NCBI RefSeq assembly: GCF_037176765.1
Contig: NC_090023.1
Span: forward strand, 149,060,366 to 149,124,365
Origin: Anolis sagrei
Taxonomy: Eukaryota > Chordata > Lepidosauria > Squamata > Anolidae
Length of the DNA stretch: 64,000 bases
Reading direction: 5' to 3'
Shown: piece by piece, positions 45,301-56,420 of the stretch
Numbering within the stretch: position 1 is the stretch's first letter
How the letters are laid out: each line of letters begins with the position of its first letter
The notes under the pieces: model-generated
What the model was told of the DNA's origin: nothing
What the model saw: only the letters and a program-made list of their open reading frames with translations
The model's database searches: none
Program-made: the position numbers and the translations under genes

Positions 45301-48300
45301 CTTCTTTTGGTGCTGCTGTGCCACCAATTGGTCACTGTAACACCAAAAAACATGTTCAGGAAATGCACATGTAGCTTTAATGGTATATGACCCAAGTTTT
45401 TGCTACTATCAGAATATAGCACAAATGGATCTGCTAAAAAGGGTGAATATTTTCTTTCCTTTTTTCTAGTATAAATAAACAGAGTTTTTTCTTGTTTATA
45501 ATATTTTATACAGCTTTGTATTAAACTTGGATCAGTTTCCAAAACTACACTAAAAGAAATTGTTAAAAACAAGAAGAATAAAAAATATGAAATCCACTAA
45601 CCTGTTCAGGAAAATGTGTGGTAAACAGATAAATCTTTAATTGATGGGAGAAAAACCCAACATTGGGAGTGTTGCCTGATCTTAGTGTGGAAACTGTTTT
45701 GTTTAGTGAGCATTGCATTTGAGAAAGCCCTCCTCCACAGTGCAGCCACGTAGTATGAATTAGTTGTGGCAGAGTAAGCAGAGCCTCTTCCTTTGTTCCT
45801 GAACAAGATGACCACACATATATATGAGAGAAGATGGCATCTAAGGTAGGCTAGTCTTGAACTGCAGGTCCTTATATAAATTGTGTGCGTGGTACAGGTT
45901 GAGCATTCCTTATCTGAAAATCTGAAATAGTTCACATAGTTGGGTGACATAGTGACATTTCTACTTTCAGATAGTTCCGTGTATGCAAACTTTGTGTCAT
46001 GGATAAAGTTAAACTATCATATAAAATTACTTCCAGGCAATGTGTATAAGGTGTACAGTGCATGAAACATAAATGAATTTCATGTTTAGACTTGGGCCCC
46101 ATCTCCAAAAGACCTTATTGTGTATTTATATGCAAATGCAGGTATCCCCCCCCCCAAAGATCCAAAGCACTTACCCAATCATTTTTAATCTGTATTTACT
46201 TGGCAGCCAGTACCACTTAATTCATTACAAACAATTCATAAACACAAGAAAGCTACCTGCTGTTTTGATTATTTCCCAATCAGGGGTCAGAATACCCTAA
46301 AGGCATCCGTTTTTGGAAGCTAAGCAGGGTCAGCCCAGATTTTCCATGAATGGGAGACTGCCAGCAAATACCAGGTGCTGTAGGCTATATTACAGAGAGA
46401 GGAATGGACAAAATGTCCTCTGACTTTTCTTTGCCTTAAAAAATCCTATGAAATTTATGGGGTCACCATAAGTCAACAGGTGACTTGAAGGCCTGAACAC
46501 ACAAGCACATCCTTAATACTTTGAAATATAGTGAGCTATCCAGTATTCTTCCAAAACATCTTTTAAACACAGTTAAAAAACACGTTGCCCTGCAGTAGAT
46601 ATTATGTTAGCAGTGAGCAATTCTTATGCCTGTTCTTGTTGAGAGGAAGCGTTGAAATACCCAGCAACAGCTTTTGGTTCTTTAGACTTCAACTGATGCC
46701 TGTTTATTATTTTTGTAGCTACAGAGTGGCTTTTGTTTTAATTTAAATGATGTAATATTATCTGCAAAAGCAATGCTGATGCTGAATTAAGGCAACTTTT
46801 TTTTTATAAAAAAAAACAAGTTTATGGATATTTTTAAGGTAACAATTGTCCACCAAGTGTTAGAACAAGTTGCTGTTATTAAAGTGCTGGAAGGGGTTTG
46901 GTGGAGTGAGTGTTAAAAGAGGAGGCAGCAAACAAGAGCAGAAGATTACAGTCATGAATGGTTTCTGTCTTCTTATTCTTTTGTAACAGAAGCATGTGAC
47001 AGCAGAACAAATGCCAGCCAAATTTCTAAGCAATGCTATGTTTGTGTGATGGTCCAGTACCCATACACTCTCTCTCAGAAGGATATATTACTAGCACTGA
47101 TTGCAAAGCACTTCAGAAATGACGCTAAAAGATTCATAAGAATTTGTAGGCCAAGGGAAAGGGCTAATCTTTCTCATGATTAGACAGCTAAACAATGTTT
47201 CTTGGTGTCTTTGTTTTTAGACTTGTTTCATGGGATATTTGGGGGCACTGATTCAGAAAATAGCATTGGATAGAGCATCAGCTATAGTTTTTTAGGCATA
47301 GTTATCATGGTAAGAGGAAAACTGGTACCATTTTTGCAATCAGCAGGTCAAATGTACCCAGAAACAGGGCTAAAATCTTAGGCACCAAAATGTCTGTTGG
47401 CCAATGTTGTCACTGGCTTATAATAGATTTTATATATAAATATATATCACAGTTTAGGTCCTCAGTTAGCTCCTAAATTTATTACATGTTTCAGTTTCTT
47501 TGGATTGCTTTTTCTTATAGTACAACTGAACTTTAAAGACGTGTTAACTGTTTGTGTTATGTGCCTTCAAGTCATTTCTGACTTATGGCGACCCTAAGGT
47601 AACTTTATCACAAGTTTCCATTGGCAAGATTTGTTCAGAGGAAGCTTGAATTTCTCAGAGGCTGAGAGAATGTGCCCTGCCCAAGGTTAGGTCATTTGTT
47701 TCTTTGCCTGAATAGAGATTCAAACTCTCATCTCTAGAGTCATATTCCAATGCTCAAACCACTATAAGTGGTTCTGGCGCTCAATAGCTATTTCACCTTG
47801 TGTTCAGTGGGGAAAAACACTATATGATAGGGATACTCATGAGTGTTTCCATATGTTTAAGACTGTCTACCGATGGTGTTTGTAGAATTTTTAAAAAATG
47901 TTATTTGGCTGTAGCCTATAGGTACCAATTTGCCTGGTTCTATTAAGAAGTTCCTCTAGAACAACGGTTGTCAAACTGGGGGTTCCTTGGTGTTTTGGCC
48001 TACAACTCCCAGAAATCCAAGCCAGTTTACCAGCTGTTAGGATTTCTGGGAGTTGAAGGCCAAAACATCTGGGGACCCACAGGTTGAGAACCACTGCTCT
48101 ATAAGTTATTGTCTCCAAAAGTTCAAGAGAGCTTAAATTAGTGATATATATAATATACACATGTAGGTACATATTTTTGCTTGTTCTTGTGTCTTGGGAA
48201 TAAACAGCTGCATATTTGTCCTGTTTAAAATGCTGCCAAAATCCATCAGCAGTAGTGGGGTAGATAATTTAAAAAACACATTCCAAATAGTAAATTTCTG

Positions 48301-51300
48301 GGAGTTGATTCCCTTTACATTGTCATCCTTGTTTTTGTCGTTTGGGATATTGAAATAAATTAAGGGCTAGCTGTGTCTGTACATCTTGTCTTCTGCCTAT
48401 ATCATCACTTCAGAGGTTCCTCCCCCTTCTGGCACCAACGGCTGCTTGGCCAGAGAGAAGACAGAAGGGAGCAGAAGACATTTCCATCTTGTCTTTACTA
48501 ATAATATAATATAGTATATTGTATATACATATAATATTTATAATATTATAATGTAATACAATATAATACTAGTAATAATAATTCAATATTATAATTATAA
48601 TTATATATTTAATTACATGTAATATTACTAATAATATTACAATATAATTGTATAGTGCAATATAGTAATATATACTGATATTGTACTATGCTAATAATAT
48701 AATATATTGTATGAAAATATATATTGTAAGCCGCTCTGAGTCCCCTTCGGGGTGAGAAGGGCGGCATATAAGCGCTGTAAATAAATAAATAAATAAATAC
48801 TTCTTAAAAGGTGCTACCACAGCTATCCTTCCATTACAACGTAATGATTGATTGTAATGTGTTTGCTTGGGCTTGTCTTAACCTCAAAGATTTAGCGTTC
48901 TGGACAAACAGAGTGGCTCTTTAGGTCATGCAGTCATATGATTGCTATAATCAGATTGTGTTCTCCCCAGACGCACATGTCAACTTTGGTCCCAACTTCT
49001 CTGATTGGAGCTTATTTCTTATGGGGATTTCATTTACACAAGAAAGAAAAATATATACAGTAAAAGTGTTGTAGCAATTTAAACTCTAATAGGAAACTAA
49101 ATTTCTCAGGCAGTATACACACTCATAGGTGTAGGACACATAAATCAGTGCACACAACAATACACACAACTTAGCAGTACACCCTCGTAGAAGAGATTAG
49201 TAGAAACTGGAAGTGAGAAAGTGATCAGTTGCATCCTACTGCAGGAACAATTGAAATACCCTCCCCCAATCCTTCTGCTGAAGACAGAAAAACTTGCCTC
49301 ACTATTTAAAGCAGTGGTTCTCAACCTGTGGGTCCCCAGGTGTTTTGGCCTACAACTCCCAGAAATCCCAGCCAGTTCACCAGCTGTTAGGATTTCTGGG
49401 AGTTGAAGGCCAAAACATCTGAGGACCAACAGGTTGAGACCCACTGATTTAAAGGCATGGGGAATGTGAGCCTTTGCCAATTTACTCTCATTGGGGGCTT
49501 GCAGCCCATTCTGGGCTACAGTCATCCAGTTTGGTAACTTACAGAATAGACTGCTGTAATGTTTTGTTCATGGGACTGTCTTTGAAAACTAGTTAGAAGC
49601 TACTGTTAGACTTCTGGACCAGTTGAGGGGAACATATTGTACTAGGGTACTCATATTTTCACAGGATTTTTTCTTGTTTGAGCTAGACATCTGTTTTTAC
49701 ATAAGCTGCCCTAAGTCATCATTGAAGGCCCTCTTCTGACTGGCCATTTCATTAGAAGTAGACAGGTAGCATTTTTGGGCAGAGCTCTTTCAGTTGTGAC
49801 ATCCCACCTTCAAAATGCTGTCCTAGAGGGGATTTTTTGTTTAATGTTTATGTCCTTTTGATGCAAAAGACTTTCATTTCCTCAGGTTTTTAAACAGCAT
49901 CATCTGCTGATATCATTTATGTGGTAGTGTTACTTGGTTTTTAAAAAGCATGTTTATTATTTTGAATCTGTTTTTCTTTTACTAGTTGAGTAACTGAAAT
50001 GGTATGCATTGAAGAGTGAGATAAATATCTGTAGAAGAAAGTGTGAGTTAAAATTATTATTACAAGAAGTAGGATGAAATGTGAATAACAGATGAACGGG
50101 GAGCTATAGAAGAATGAAGCTACAATAAAACTGTGAACCATGGTAATGCTAAGTAGGATGGATTCATTTAGCCAAGAGAAAAACAACTCTACTTCAAGAA
50201 AGTGATGTAATTTAGAAAAAAACAACTGAAAAACTACCCCTTTCCCCTCAGATAATGTTGGATCATCAAAAATGGTAAAATGGCAGAGAACTTTATTTTA
50301 AGGGGCTGTCAGAATAGATTTATGTACACCACAGCAGTGTATAAATATTTGAGTTTTATAACTTTGATTAACATAAAAGCATTCAATTGAAAATTATTTG
50401 GCATTTGCTTCTTTTCTCCTAAAGCATTTATTAGGTTACAGTGCTTAGGGTTTGAAATGGAAATTGGAAATGTTAAATACTACTTGCAGAGTTGGTCTTT
50501 TTGTAGATATATTGGAGATATATTATGTAAGGGTGACAGTTTCTTGATATGTAAATCTGGAGGATATATTACTAAGGGTATAACTATTACTTGGGACATA
50601 TCTAGCCCAATAATCTGTACAGCATAAGGATGGAATTTGACTCTAGAATCACATTTCCTTCTACCACTATCTTAGCTGTATTAAAACATGTATAAGGAGC
50701 AAAACACCTGGCGGGACACCAAAGGGAGATGAAATATGGAATGATTGGGTCTTAGAGTCATGGCACAGTAGAATGACTGAGTTGGGATATTGCTTGTGTC
50801 TTTTCAAGAACTGACTTTTTCTCCTCTCGGTGCCTTGATTACAACTGGTCAGTAAGGCATTAAAAAACCAAGCAGAGAGATGGCCTTTATCAGGAGGAGT
50901 ATAAAGGGTGGCTGACATCTCCTCTAGTCAAAAGGCTAGGCTGAAATGCCATCATTTGCTATGGCTACTGCTTGTATAAAGAGGTCTTCAGCATATTCCC
51001 CACCATATATGACTCATCCAATATGCAAGAGGTTTAACTTAATACTTGACCTGTGTGTTTAGACATAAAAAATAGAGAATTGTGTAGCAAACCACTTTCA
51101 CATCATGATTCTGGTTTTGATGCACAGTCACTTATAGATTTCAAAGAGATTATAAATATTTCAGTGGAGTAGGATCAATTTTACACTAGCTAAGCAAAAG
51201 ACAAATTTAATATAGTAAAAAATGGTATAGTGGTTTTGAGCATTGGACTGTGACTCTGGAGAAGAGGGTTTGAATCATCATTGGCAATGTAGGCTACTGG

Positions 51301-54300
51301 CTGACTTTGAGCAAGTTACACTCTCTCAGCCTTTGAGGAAGGCAGTTACAAACTTCTTTTGCACTAATCTTACCCAGAAAATTAAGTGATAGGGTTGCCT
51401 TAGAGTTGCCAGAGGTTGGAAATGGCTTCAAGGCACACAACAATGACAGTTAATCTCCACAGAACTTTGATCCTTCTGACACATTCAGAGTTGCTCCTTG
51501 GTGTGCCATATTAAAGTATCAAAGTTGAGTTCAGATTAATCTGACTGCCATTGCTAGCAGAGTGGTGTGTAATTAGTTATATACATGAATGCTTTTCTTT
51601 TAAGCCAAAGGACTTAGGTTTGTAAAGGTGTTAATTAAATATGAACATCAATTTGCTTGAATATGCAGGTCAAGGACTGACTTTTAAATGTTTGATGTCA
51701 TATTTTTCATTTCTATTTTTAGTGTTCCTCGGATACCATGGGCTTTTGCCATGACAGAAGTATGTGGAGTGGTTCTCTGCTACATCTGGTTGCTTGTTCT
51801 CCTACTTCATAAACATAGGTATAGTCCCTCTAACTTAAATTTGGAAAGAACAGGCTACCTTGTTTTATCTGTCTACTTCATTTCTGGTGCAGAATCAAGG
51901 AGAATGTGATTCTCCACTAATTGGGGATACTAAAGTCCTCTGGATATAAAGAAAGTACCATGGAAAGCGCAAACTGCACCCATGGTAGCTACTCAACATG
52001 GTGAGGTATATGTTTATAGCACTTTTTCACCTGTTCAGTCATTACCAGAAAACAATTTGAGAATGTGGTGTGGTTTGAGAAACATTAGCAGGCACAGCAA
52101 GCTACATCACATTGCTTATTTTGTAATACTCCAGTGTATGTCTAGCTTTGAAAAAATATGGTATGCCATTGCCAGAAGTATATGAACCAGTTACTTCACA
52201 AACTCAGTTTCAAAAGACCTTTATGTTACATGAGGCTTGTGTGAGCAAACTTACTAGCAGGAGGGATTTCTGTTAGCAGTTATCCATATGGAATTTATGT
52301 GCCCATTGTATTTTATTTTGATGGCTGGAAAATTAAGGCGTCCCCCCCTCTCTCTTTTTTTTTTTTTAACTCTGTGGAGATGCAACTTTAATAGTAAAGA
52401 CTATACTTGGAGGGAGATCGCATTACTGTGACCCTCCGCTCACCTAATGCAATTTGCATGTTGGCCATTATGTTTTAATAAGGTCCTAAACGTGTAGCAC
52501 ACAGTGTTACTAAATGAAGTTCACAGTTTTTTTCTGTCTTTGATGGGAAGTATCCATGACCTTGCAGTGTATCTGCAGGAATCCCGGCTTGCCTTCAGGT
52601 TTGGCAGCCTCTGAATTTCACGAAAACATAATAAAACATCCAAGTTCAAAAAGCTATCATAGCAAACAGATTCATGGTCCTCATGTGTATTTCCTGGAAT
52701 AAACTTTTATTTTTATTGTTCTCTTATGGCCACCTGCACCCCTTTAAAAAAAGCATCTCAAGAGTGATGCTTGGAGCTGTTTGGTGTAGAAGGGACAGAA
52801 TCCATTCCTCCCTTGGATTTCCTTAGCTTAGCTTATTCAAGAGTTCGAGGCCAAGTTTTGAAGCCTACACTTTCTGTTTGTTTCTAGATCTATTCTTTTA
52901 CGAAGATTATGCAGTCTGATGGGTACAGTATTCTTACTCCGTTGCTTCACAATGTTTGTGACCTCACTATCTGTGCCAGGCCAACATTTACAGTGTTCTG
53001 GAAAGGTAAGCTAGCATCTGTCTTCTGCTCCCAACTGCATTGCTTGATTTTTTCCTATGATGCATTCTTGGGGAGAAATAACATTTCTGAAAAATTAGGA
53101 ATGTAAAAAGTCCCTTTTACCAGCTTAAGCTGTTTGCCAGTTCAGTGCAGTTTTCCCCATTCATTTCAGACTTCATGTCTAATAATAGGAGTGATAAGGA
53201 GGCATGCTACAGCACATCTAGAAGGCACCTTGTTGTTAAAAGTTAGTCTGCTTGGTTTGGCAGCAGCACTTCAGGAACTTCAGCATCACTTTTTAGCTAA
53301 ACATTTTCACTTTGAATTGGGAGGTTCAACAGGTTATGGGGTCCCATTTTCTACTGCCAAGAAAATTAGCATACTGTGTCTAAATGCCCTCCAACTCCAT
53401 GAAAAACATCGAAGTGGCTCCCAACTCACTTCTGGTATTGTTTTTAAATGTTTTGAAGATCTCAGAAGGGTTAGGGGTCTTCTGATCCCCCCCCCCCCCA
53501 ATGAACACAGAAACTGCAGACTGAAGTAGGGATCTTTTATATTCAGAACATATACTCATTTTTGGGAGTTTGGAATATCTTTATTTTCATATTCATTCTG
53601 AGTGAGGGATAGGGGGAAAAGGGACTTGCCCCTACTGAGTTTTTCTCAAGGAGCTGGAGAAAGGAAAGGGGGGGTACTCTGGATTTTGCTGATAGACTTA
53701 CACACAACCCTAGTAAAAAGCATGTGTTGGGACAGTCCAAATGCATCTGGCTATTGTGCATGTTACAAAGCTTCAGCTGCCTGACCGATCTATGTAGCAC
53801 TCACAACCCATTTCCAGGACACCTACCCTGCTGCGTCATTGACTTGACAGAAGGAAAATATGGCATCGATTTATCAGACAGCTGGAGCTTTGCAGCAATC
53901 GCAGAGCCCTTGGTAATTAAATGCATTTGGACTTTTCCCTCTCCTGATGCCTACTTTTTACAGAGTAAGTCCAGCGATAGAATCCAGAGCCCTCCTTTTC
54001 CATCATCAAGTTTCAGAGTATGATGAAGCAACAGCTCCTTGAGAATAAATTCAGCCCCTTTCCTCAATGGTGAAGCGGGGGGAGGGGTAGCAAAAAGTTT
54101 TGAGTTTGGGAGTGTTTTTTTTTTTTGGATTTTCAGGAAAAGGAGATTCAACCTGTCATACTGAATCACTTTACAGGGCAAGTGCACAGACTTCTGAAAT
54201 GATGAGATAGAGGTATTACAATACTTTCATCTTCACTAAGGCAAAGTTAAAAAGACCTGTGAAAAGATACTAGTCTTTTTATATGTTATGGCACATTAAT

Positions 54301-56420
54301 GCATAGACATAGGTATACACAATGTGTTTAAAAGTATGAATATATATTACCTGAGAAATATGAAAATCTATTTCAGGTAGGTCAATGTTTGAAGTATGAG
54401 AAATCTTGTATAATTGATGCATCAGATAAAAAAAGACGAGTAATACTAAAATAAAACATGAACTGTATTTCAATTATTTGTGGAATGCAGGGGGCGGATA
54501 ACAGTGCTTTCCGAAATGGCAAGACTCTTCAAGTGTTCTTAATGTGTTCCTTTACAATGTTTTATATGATTCTAATTCTAGCTGTATGGCAATGTATGGG
54601 CAAAACTTCAACGGGCCTTTGCAATCTGGAGTGGGTTTGGCATGACGCTAACAGGAGTACATACTTGTGGAGATTACATGTTCAGTGGCCATACTGTTGT
54701 CCTGACTATGCTAAACTTCTTCGTCACTGAATGTAAGTGCAACACTGAAATACTACAAGATTGCTGCCATTAATCATGTGTGTTACTGTTTCGATAGTTA
54801 TTGTTACATCAAGCTGTTCTGTTCAGGAGGTAAATGGCTAAGTGGGGGAGAAAACTGGTTTGAATTGAAAGAAAGTCAGGAAACTGTCTATCTATATGGC
54901 AGTAGTAGTAGGCGATTGGATTCATGGAAAGCATAGCAAGACAAATATTAAATGTTGAATACTCAAAGTGGATTGCTGCCTTTATTTTAAAGATGTATAC
55001 TGTTGCTATATTGATTTTGTATTGATGCCATCATAATTTTTTTATTGGTACAAACACAGCATGAAACGTATATGTTCACATACTGTTGATGCTCTAGAAC
55101 AGGGGTCCTCAAACCTCGCTCACGGTCAACCTAAGTCGGAAACTACTTGAAAGCACATATCTACAACAACAACGATCCTATCTCATCAGCCAAAAGCAGG
55201 CCCACACTTCCCATTGAAATACTAATAAGTTTATATTTGTTAAAATTGTTCTTCATTTAATTATTGTATTGTTTTAAAGTGTCTTTTGCACTACAAATAA
55301 GAAAAGTGCAGTGTGCATAGGAATTCATTCATTTTTTTCAAATTATAATCCGGCTCTCCAACAGTTTGAGGGACTGTTACCTGGCCCTCTCTTTAAAAAG
55401 TTTGAGGACCTCTGCTCTAGAAAATAAATTATCCAAAGGCAGGTACTGCACTGTCCCCATCTTTATGGTCTAGCAGTAGTCCTCAACATTTAATCCTCCA
55501 GGTGTTTTGGACTTCAACTCCCAGAAATCCCAGCCATCCTACCAGCTCTTAGGAATTATGGGAGTTAAAGTCCAAAACACCTGGAGGACCAAAGGTTGAG
55601 AACAACTGGTCTAAAGGAGAGTAGGAGCTGTGGATAAAAGTATAAGAGAAAGATCAGTTCAAAGATGCCATAATAGTCAGGCATGTTATTAACAGACATT
55701 TAAACCAAATGAGATCCATGTACTCCTCTTGCAAGTAACCTCCTGGTAGTCTTTGGTCCTTTATCTGGTAAATGGGATTGTTCAGGACCTTCCTTTGGTT
55801 TCTATTTATCTGCTCTCCAGATGTGCCTGTTGTTGTTTACCTTCAGGTTGTTTCTGACATGTGGCAACACTAAAGCAAATCTTTCATGGGCTTTTCTAGG
55901 CAAGATCAGTTCAGAGGGGCTACCTTTGCCTTTTTTGGAGGCTGAGAGTATAACTTGTCCAGGGACTTCCATAACTGGACAGGGATTCAAAACCTGATCT
56001 CCACGGTCATAATCCAACATTCAAACTACTACACCACACTGGCTCTTTCACCTATCTCTCATTATTATGAAACTGTAGAAACCACATTTGTTTTAATGCT
56101 TTGTTTCTTTTGCAGATACACCAAGAAGCTGGAACTTCTTGCACACTCTGTCCTGGGTGCTGAATCTCTTCGGGATTTTCTTCATTTTGGCTGCACATGA
56201 ACATTATTCTATTGATGTCTTCATTGCCTTCTACATTACTACAAGACTCTTTTTGTACTATCACACATTGGCTAACACAAGAGCTTATCAACAGAGCAGG
56301 AGGGCCAGAATTTGGTTTCCTATGTTCTCTTTTTTTGAATGCAATGTAAATGGTACAGTTCCAAATGAGTATTCTTGGCCTTTCTCAAGGCCGGCTATAA
56401 TGAAAAGACTGATTGGCTAA
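41764..56420 (+). CDS. SAMD8: SAMD8 (SMSr), ceramide phosphoethanolamine synthase, five coding exons
   Basis: ER multi-pass membrane enzyme that transfers phosphoethanolamine to ceramide and restrains ER ceramide. Exons 41764-42347, 51723-51818, 52888-53005, 54582-54732 and 56116-56420 join in frame to 417 residues (human is ~415, from memory). N-terminal SAM domain ~10-77 ([11 protein letters not shown] ... [15 protein letters not shown]), a linker, TM1 ~153-175, then the sphingomyelin-synthase/LPP core with five further helices. Catalytic residues are present: SGHT with His ~303 and HYSID with His ~346 and Asp ~350. The start ATG sits in aagaaaATGG, 12 bases into the exon. All junctions have GT-AG. 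SMSr-type features (SAM domain, [17 protein letters not shown]) exclude SGMS1 and SGMS2. DUSP13 lies upstream and divergent, as in human. Confidence 0.98.
43432..43566. mobile_element. 135-bp hairpin hAT element (copy 2)
   Basis: CAGTGGTTCCTAACCTTTGG to TTGGGAACTACTG with a perfect 8-bp duplication aataaaag (43424-43431, 43567-43574). TCCTCCAG arm type. Confidence 0.93.
43848..44335 (-). mobile_element. L2-group LINE, 3' end
   Basis: The minus strand encodes [37 protein letters not shown] and [16 protein letters not shown], then a 3' UTR ending GCCGCCCTGAGTCCCCTGAG and a (TAAG/TAAA)n tail at 43848-43875. Confidence 0.75.
44430..44790 (-). mobile_element. Possible Tigger/mariner-type short element
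   Basis: On the minus strand: CAGGGAGTTCCCGAATTACA, AACTCACAGTTAAGAACCGC, ACAGGAAGTGAGAGAAATCT, GAACAGGGGCACAGACAGCA. From memory this resembles a squamate Tigger-like repeat whose end reads as a 'no frame' terminal sequence. There is no transposase. Confidence 0.4.
44919..45236 (-). mobile_element. Non-autonomous Helitron
   Basis: On the minus strand it starts TCTATATAAATAAAAATGTA and ends GGCAGGGGACTGCTAG, flanked by A on the 5' side and T on the 3' side. The TC start, CTAG end and A|T insertion site are Helitron hallmarks. Interior has TG/TATG-rich tracts. 318 bp, no Rep/helicase. Confidence 0.8.
45893..46155 (+). mobile_element. Tigger-class short element resembling a mammalian repeat
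   Basis: TACAGGTTGAGCATTCCTTA then TCTGAAAATCTGAAAT at the left. The interior AAGGTGTACAGTGCATGAAA, CATAAATGAATTTCATGTTT, AGACTTGGGCCCCATCTCC follows the order I recall from a Tigger-like mammalian repeat (its reverse complement). No intact right terminus. Confidence 0.5.
46275..46500 (+). mobile_element. 5S-rRNA-derived SINE
   Basis: GGAAGCTAAGCAGGGTCAGC, ATGAATGGGAGACTGCC, AATACCAGGTGCTGTAGGCT match the 3' half of 5S rRNA. Tail GGGGTCACCATAAGTCAACA, GGTGACTTGAAGGC, then ACACACAAGCACA. Better preserved than the copy at 40868. Confidence 0.8.
47558..47770 (-). mobile_element. Sauria-type tRNA SINE
   Basis: Left end TGCCTTCAAGTCATTTCTGA, CTTATGGCGACCCTAAGG is the reverse complement of the BovB-like tail. 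Right end GATTCAAACTCTCATCTC, AGTCATATTCCAATGCTCAA is the tRNA-like B and A box region. Confidence 0.8.
47962..48096. mobile_element. 135-bp hairpin hAT element (copy 3)
   Basis: CAACGGTTGTCAAACTGGGG to GGTTGAGAACCACTG, flanked by ctctagaa and ctctataa (7 of 8). GTCC(C/T)-type arm family. Confidence 0.9.
48490..48800 (+). mobile_element. L2-like 3' end with AT-rich internal satellite
   Basis: 48490-48725 is an imperfect (TAATA/TATAT) array. It is followed by GTAAGCCGCTCTGAGTCCCC, TTCGGGGTGAGAAGGGCGGC and (TAAA)n at 48778-48799. Confidence 0.6.
49312..49446. mobile_element. 135-bp hairpin hAT element (copy 4)
   Basis: CAGTGGTTCTCAACCTGTGG to GGTTGAGACCCACTG with a perfect 8-bp duplication atttaaag (49304-49311, 49447-49454). 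GTCCCCAG arm type. Confidence 0.95.
51215..51440 (+). mobile_element. Sauria-type tRNA SINE
   Basis: ATGGTATAGTGGTTTTGAGC (A box region), GAGGGTTTGAATCATC (B box region), CACTCTCTCAGCCTTTGAGG, then tail AGGGTTGCCTTAGAGTTGCC, GGCTTCAAGGCACACAACAA. Confidence 0.85.
51723..51818 (+). CDS. SAMD8: SAMD8 exon 3: TM2
   Basis: Acceptor ttctatttttag|TG; donor CATAG|gtatag. Encodes [20 protein letters not shown] and [11 protein letters not shown] (96 bases). Confidence 0.97.
52888..53005 (+). CDS. SAMD8: SAMD8 exon 4: TM3 region
   Basis: Acceptor tgtttgtttctag|AT; donor GGAAAG|gtaagc. Encodes [20 protein letters not shown] through GQHLQCSGK (118 bases). Confidence 0.97.
54582..54732 (+). CDS. SAMD8: SAMD8 exon 5: first catalytic motif
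   Basis: Acceptor tctaattctag|CTG; donor CACTGAAT|gtaagt. Encodes [20 protein letters not shown], then [19 protein letters not shown]. Human begins this exon with IYG, so the first residue differs conservatively. Confidence 0.97.
55100..55414. mobile_element. hAT element carrying a SINE-tail fragment
   Basis: CAGGGGTCCTCAAACC to GTTTGAGGACCTCTG with a perfect 8-bp duplication ctctagaa (55092-55099, 55415-55422). Near the left end AAGTCGGAAACTACTTGAAA, GCACATATCTACAACAACAA matches the tail of Sauria SINEs. Confidence 0.92.
55474..55608. mobile_element. 135-bp hairpin hAT element (copy 5)
   Basis: CAGTAGTCCTCAAC to GGTTGAGAACAACTG. TCCTCCAG arm type. Flanks tggtctag and gtctaaag share only a shifted GTCTA. 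Confidence 0.85.
55832..56045 (-). mobile_element. Sauria-type tRNA SINE next to SAMD8 exon 6
   Basis: Left end TTGTTGTTTACCTTCAGGTT, GTTTCTGACATGTGGCAACA (reverse of BovB-like tail). Right end GGATTCAAAACCTGATCTCC and ACTACTACACCACACTGGCTC-like tRNA head. It ends ~70 bp before the exon 6 acceptor. Confidence 0.8.
56116..56420 (+). CDS. SAMD8: SAMD8 exon 6: second catalytic motif and C-terminus
   Basis: Acceptor tttcttttgcag|AT; stop TAA at 56418-56420. Encodes [20 protein letters not shown] and the cytosolic tail ending AIMKRLIG. Confidence 0.98.

Larger units (their letters stand above)
42348..51722 (+). other. SAMD8: SAMD8 intron between exons 2 and 3
   Basis: A 9.4-kb intron that holds most of the repeats listed between 43432 and 51440. 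Outside these, 42400-43420, 46560-47540, 48200-48480 and 49460-51180 show no recognised feature. Confidence 0.8.

Noticed and set aside
46275-46400. 5S rRNA gene
   Set aside because: Only the 3' half of 5S is present and it continues into a BovB-like tail, so it is a SINE, not a functional rRNA gene.
51215-51290. tRNA gene
   Set aside because: A- and B-box-like sequences are part of a Sauria SINE; no cloverleaf with acceptor stem is apparent.
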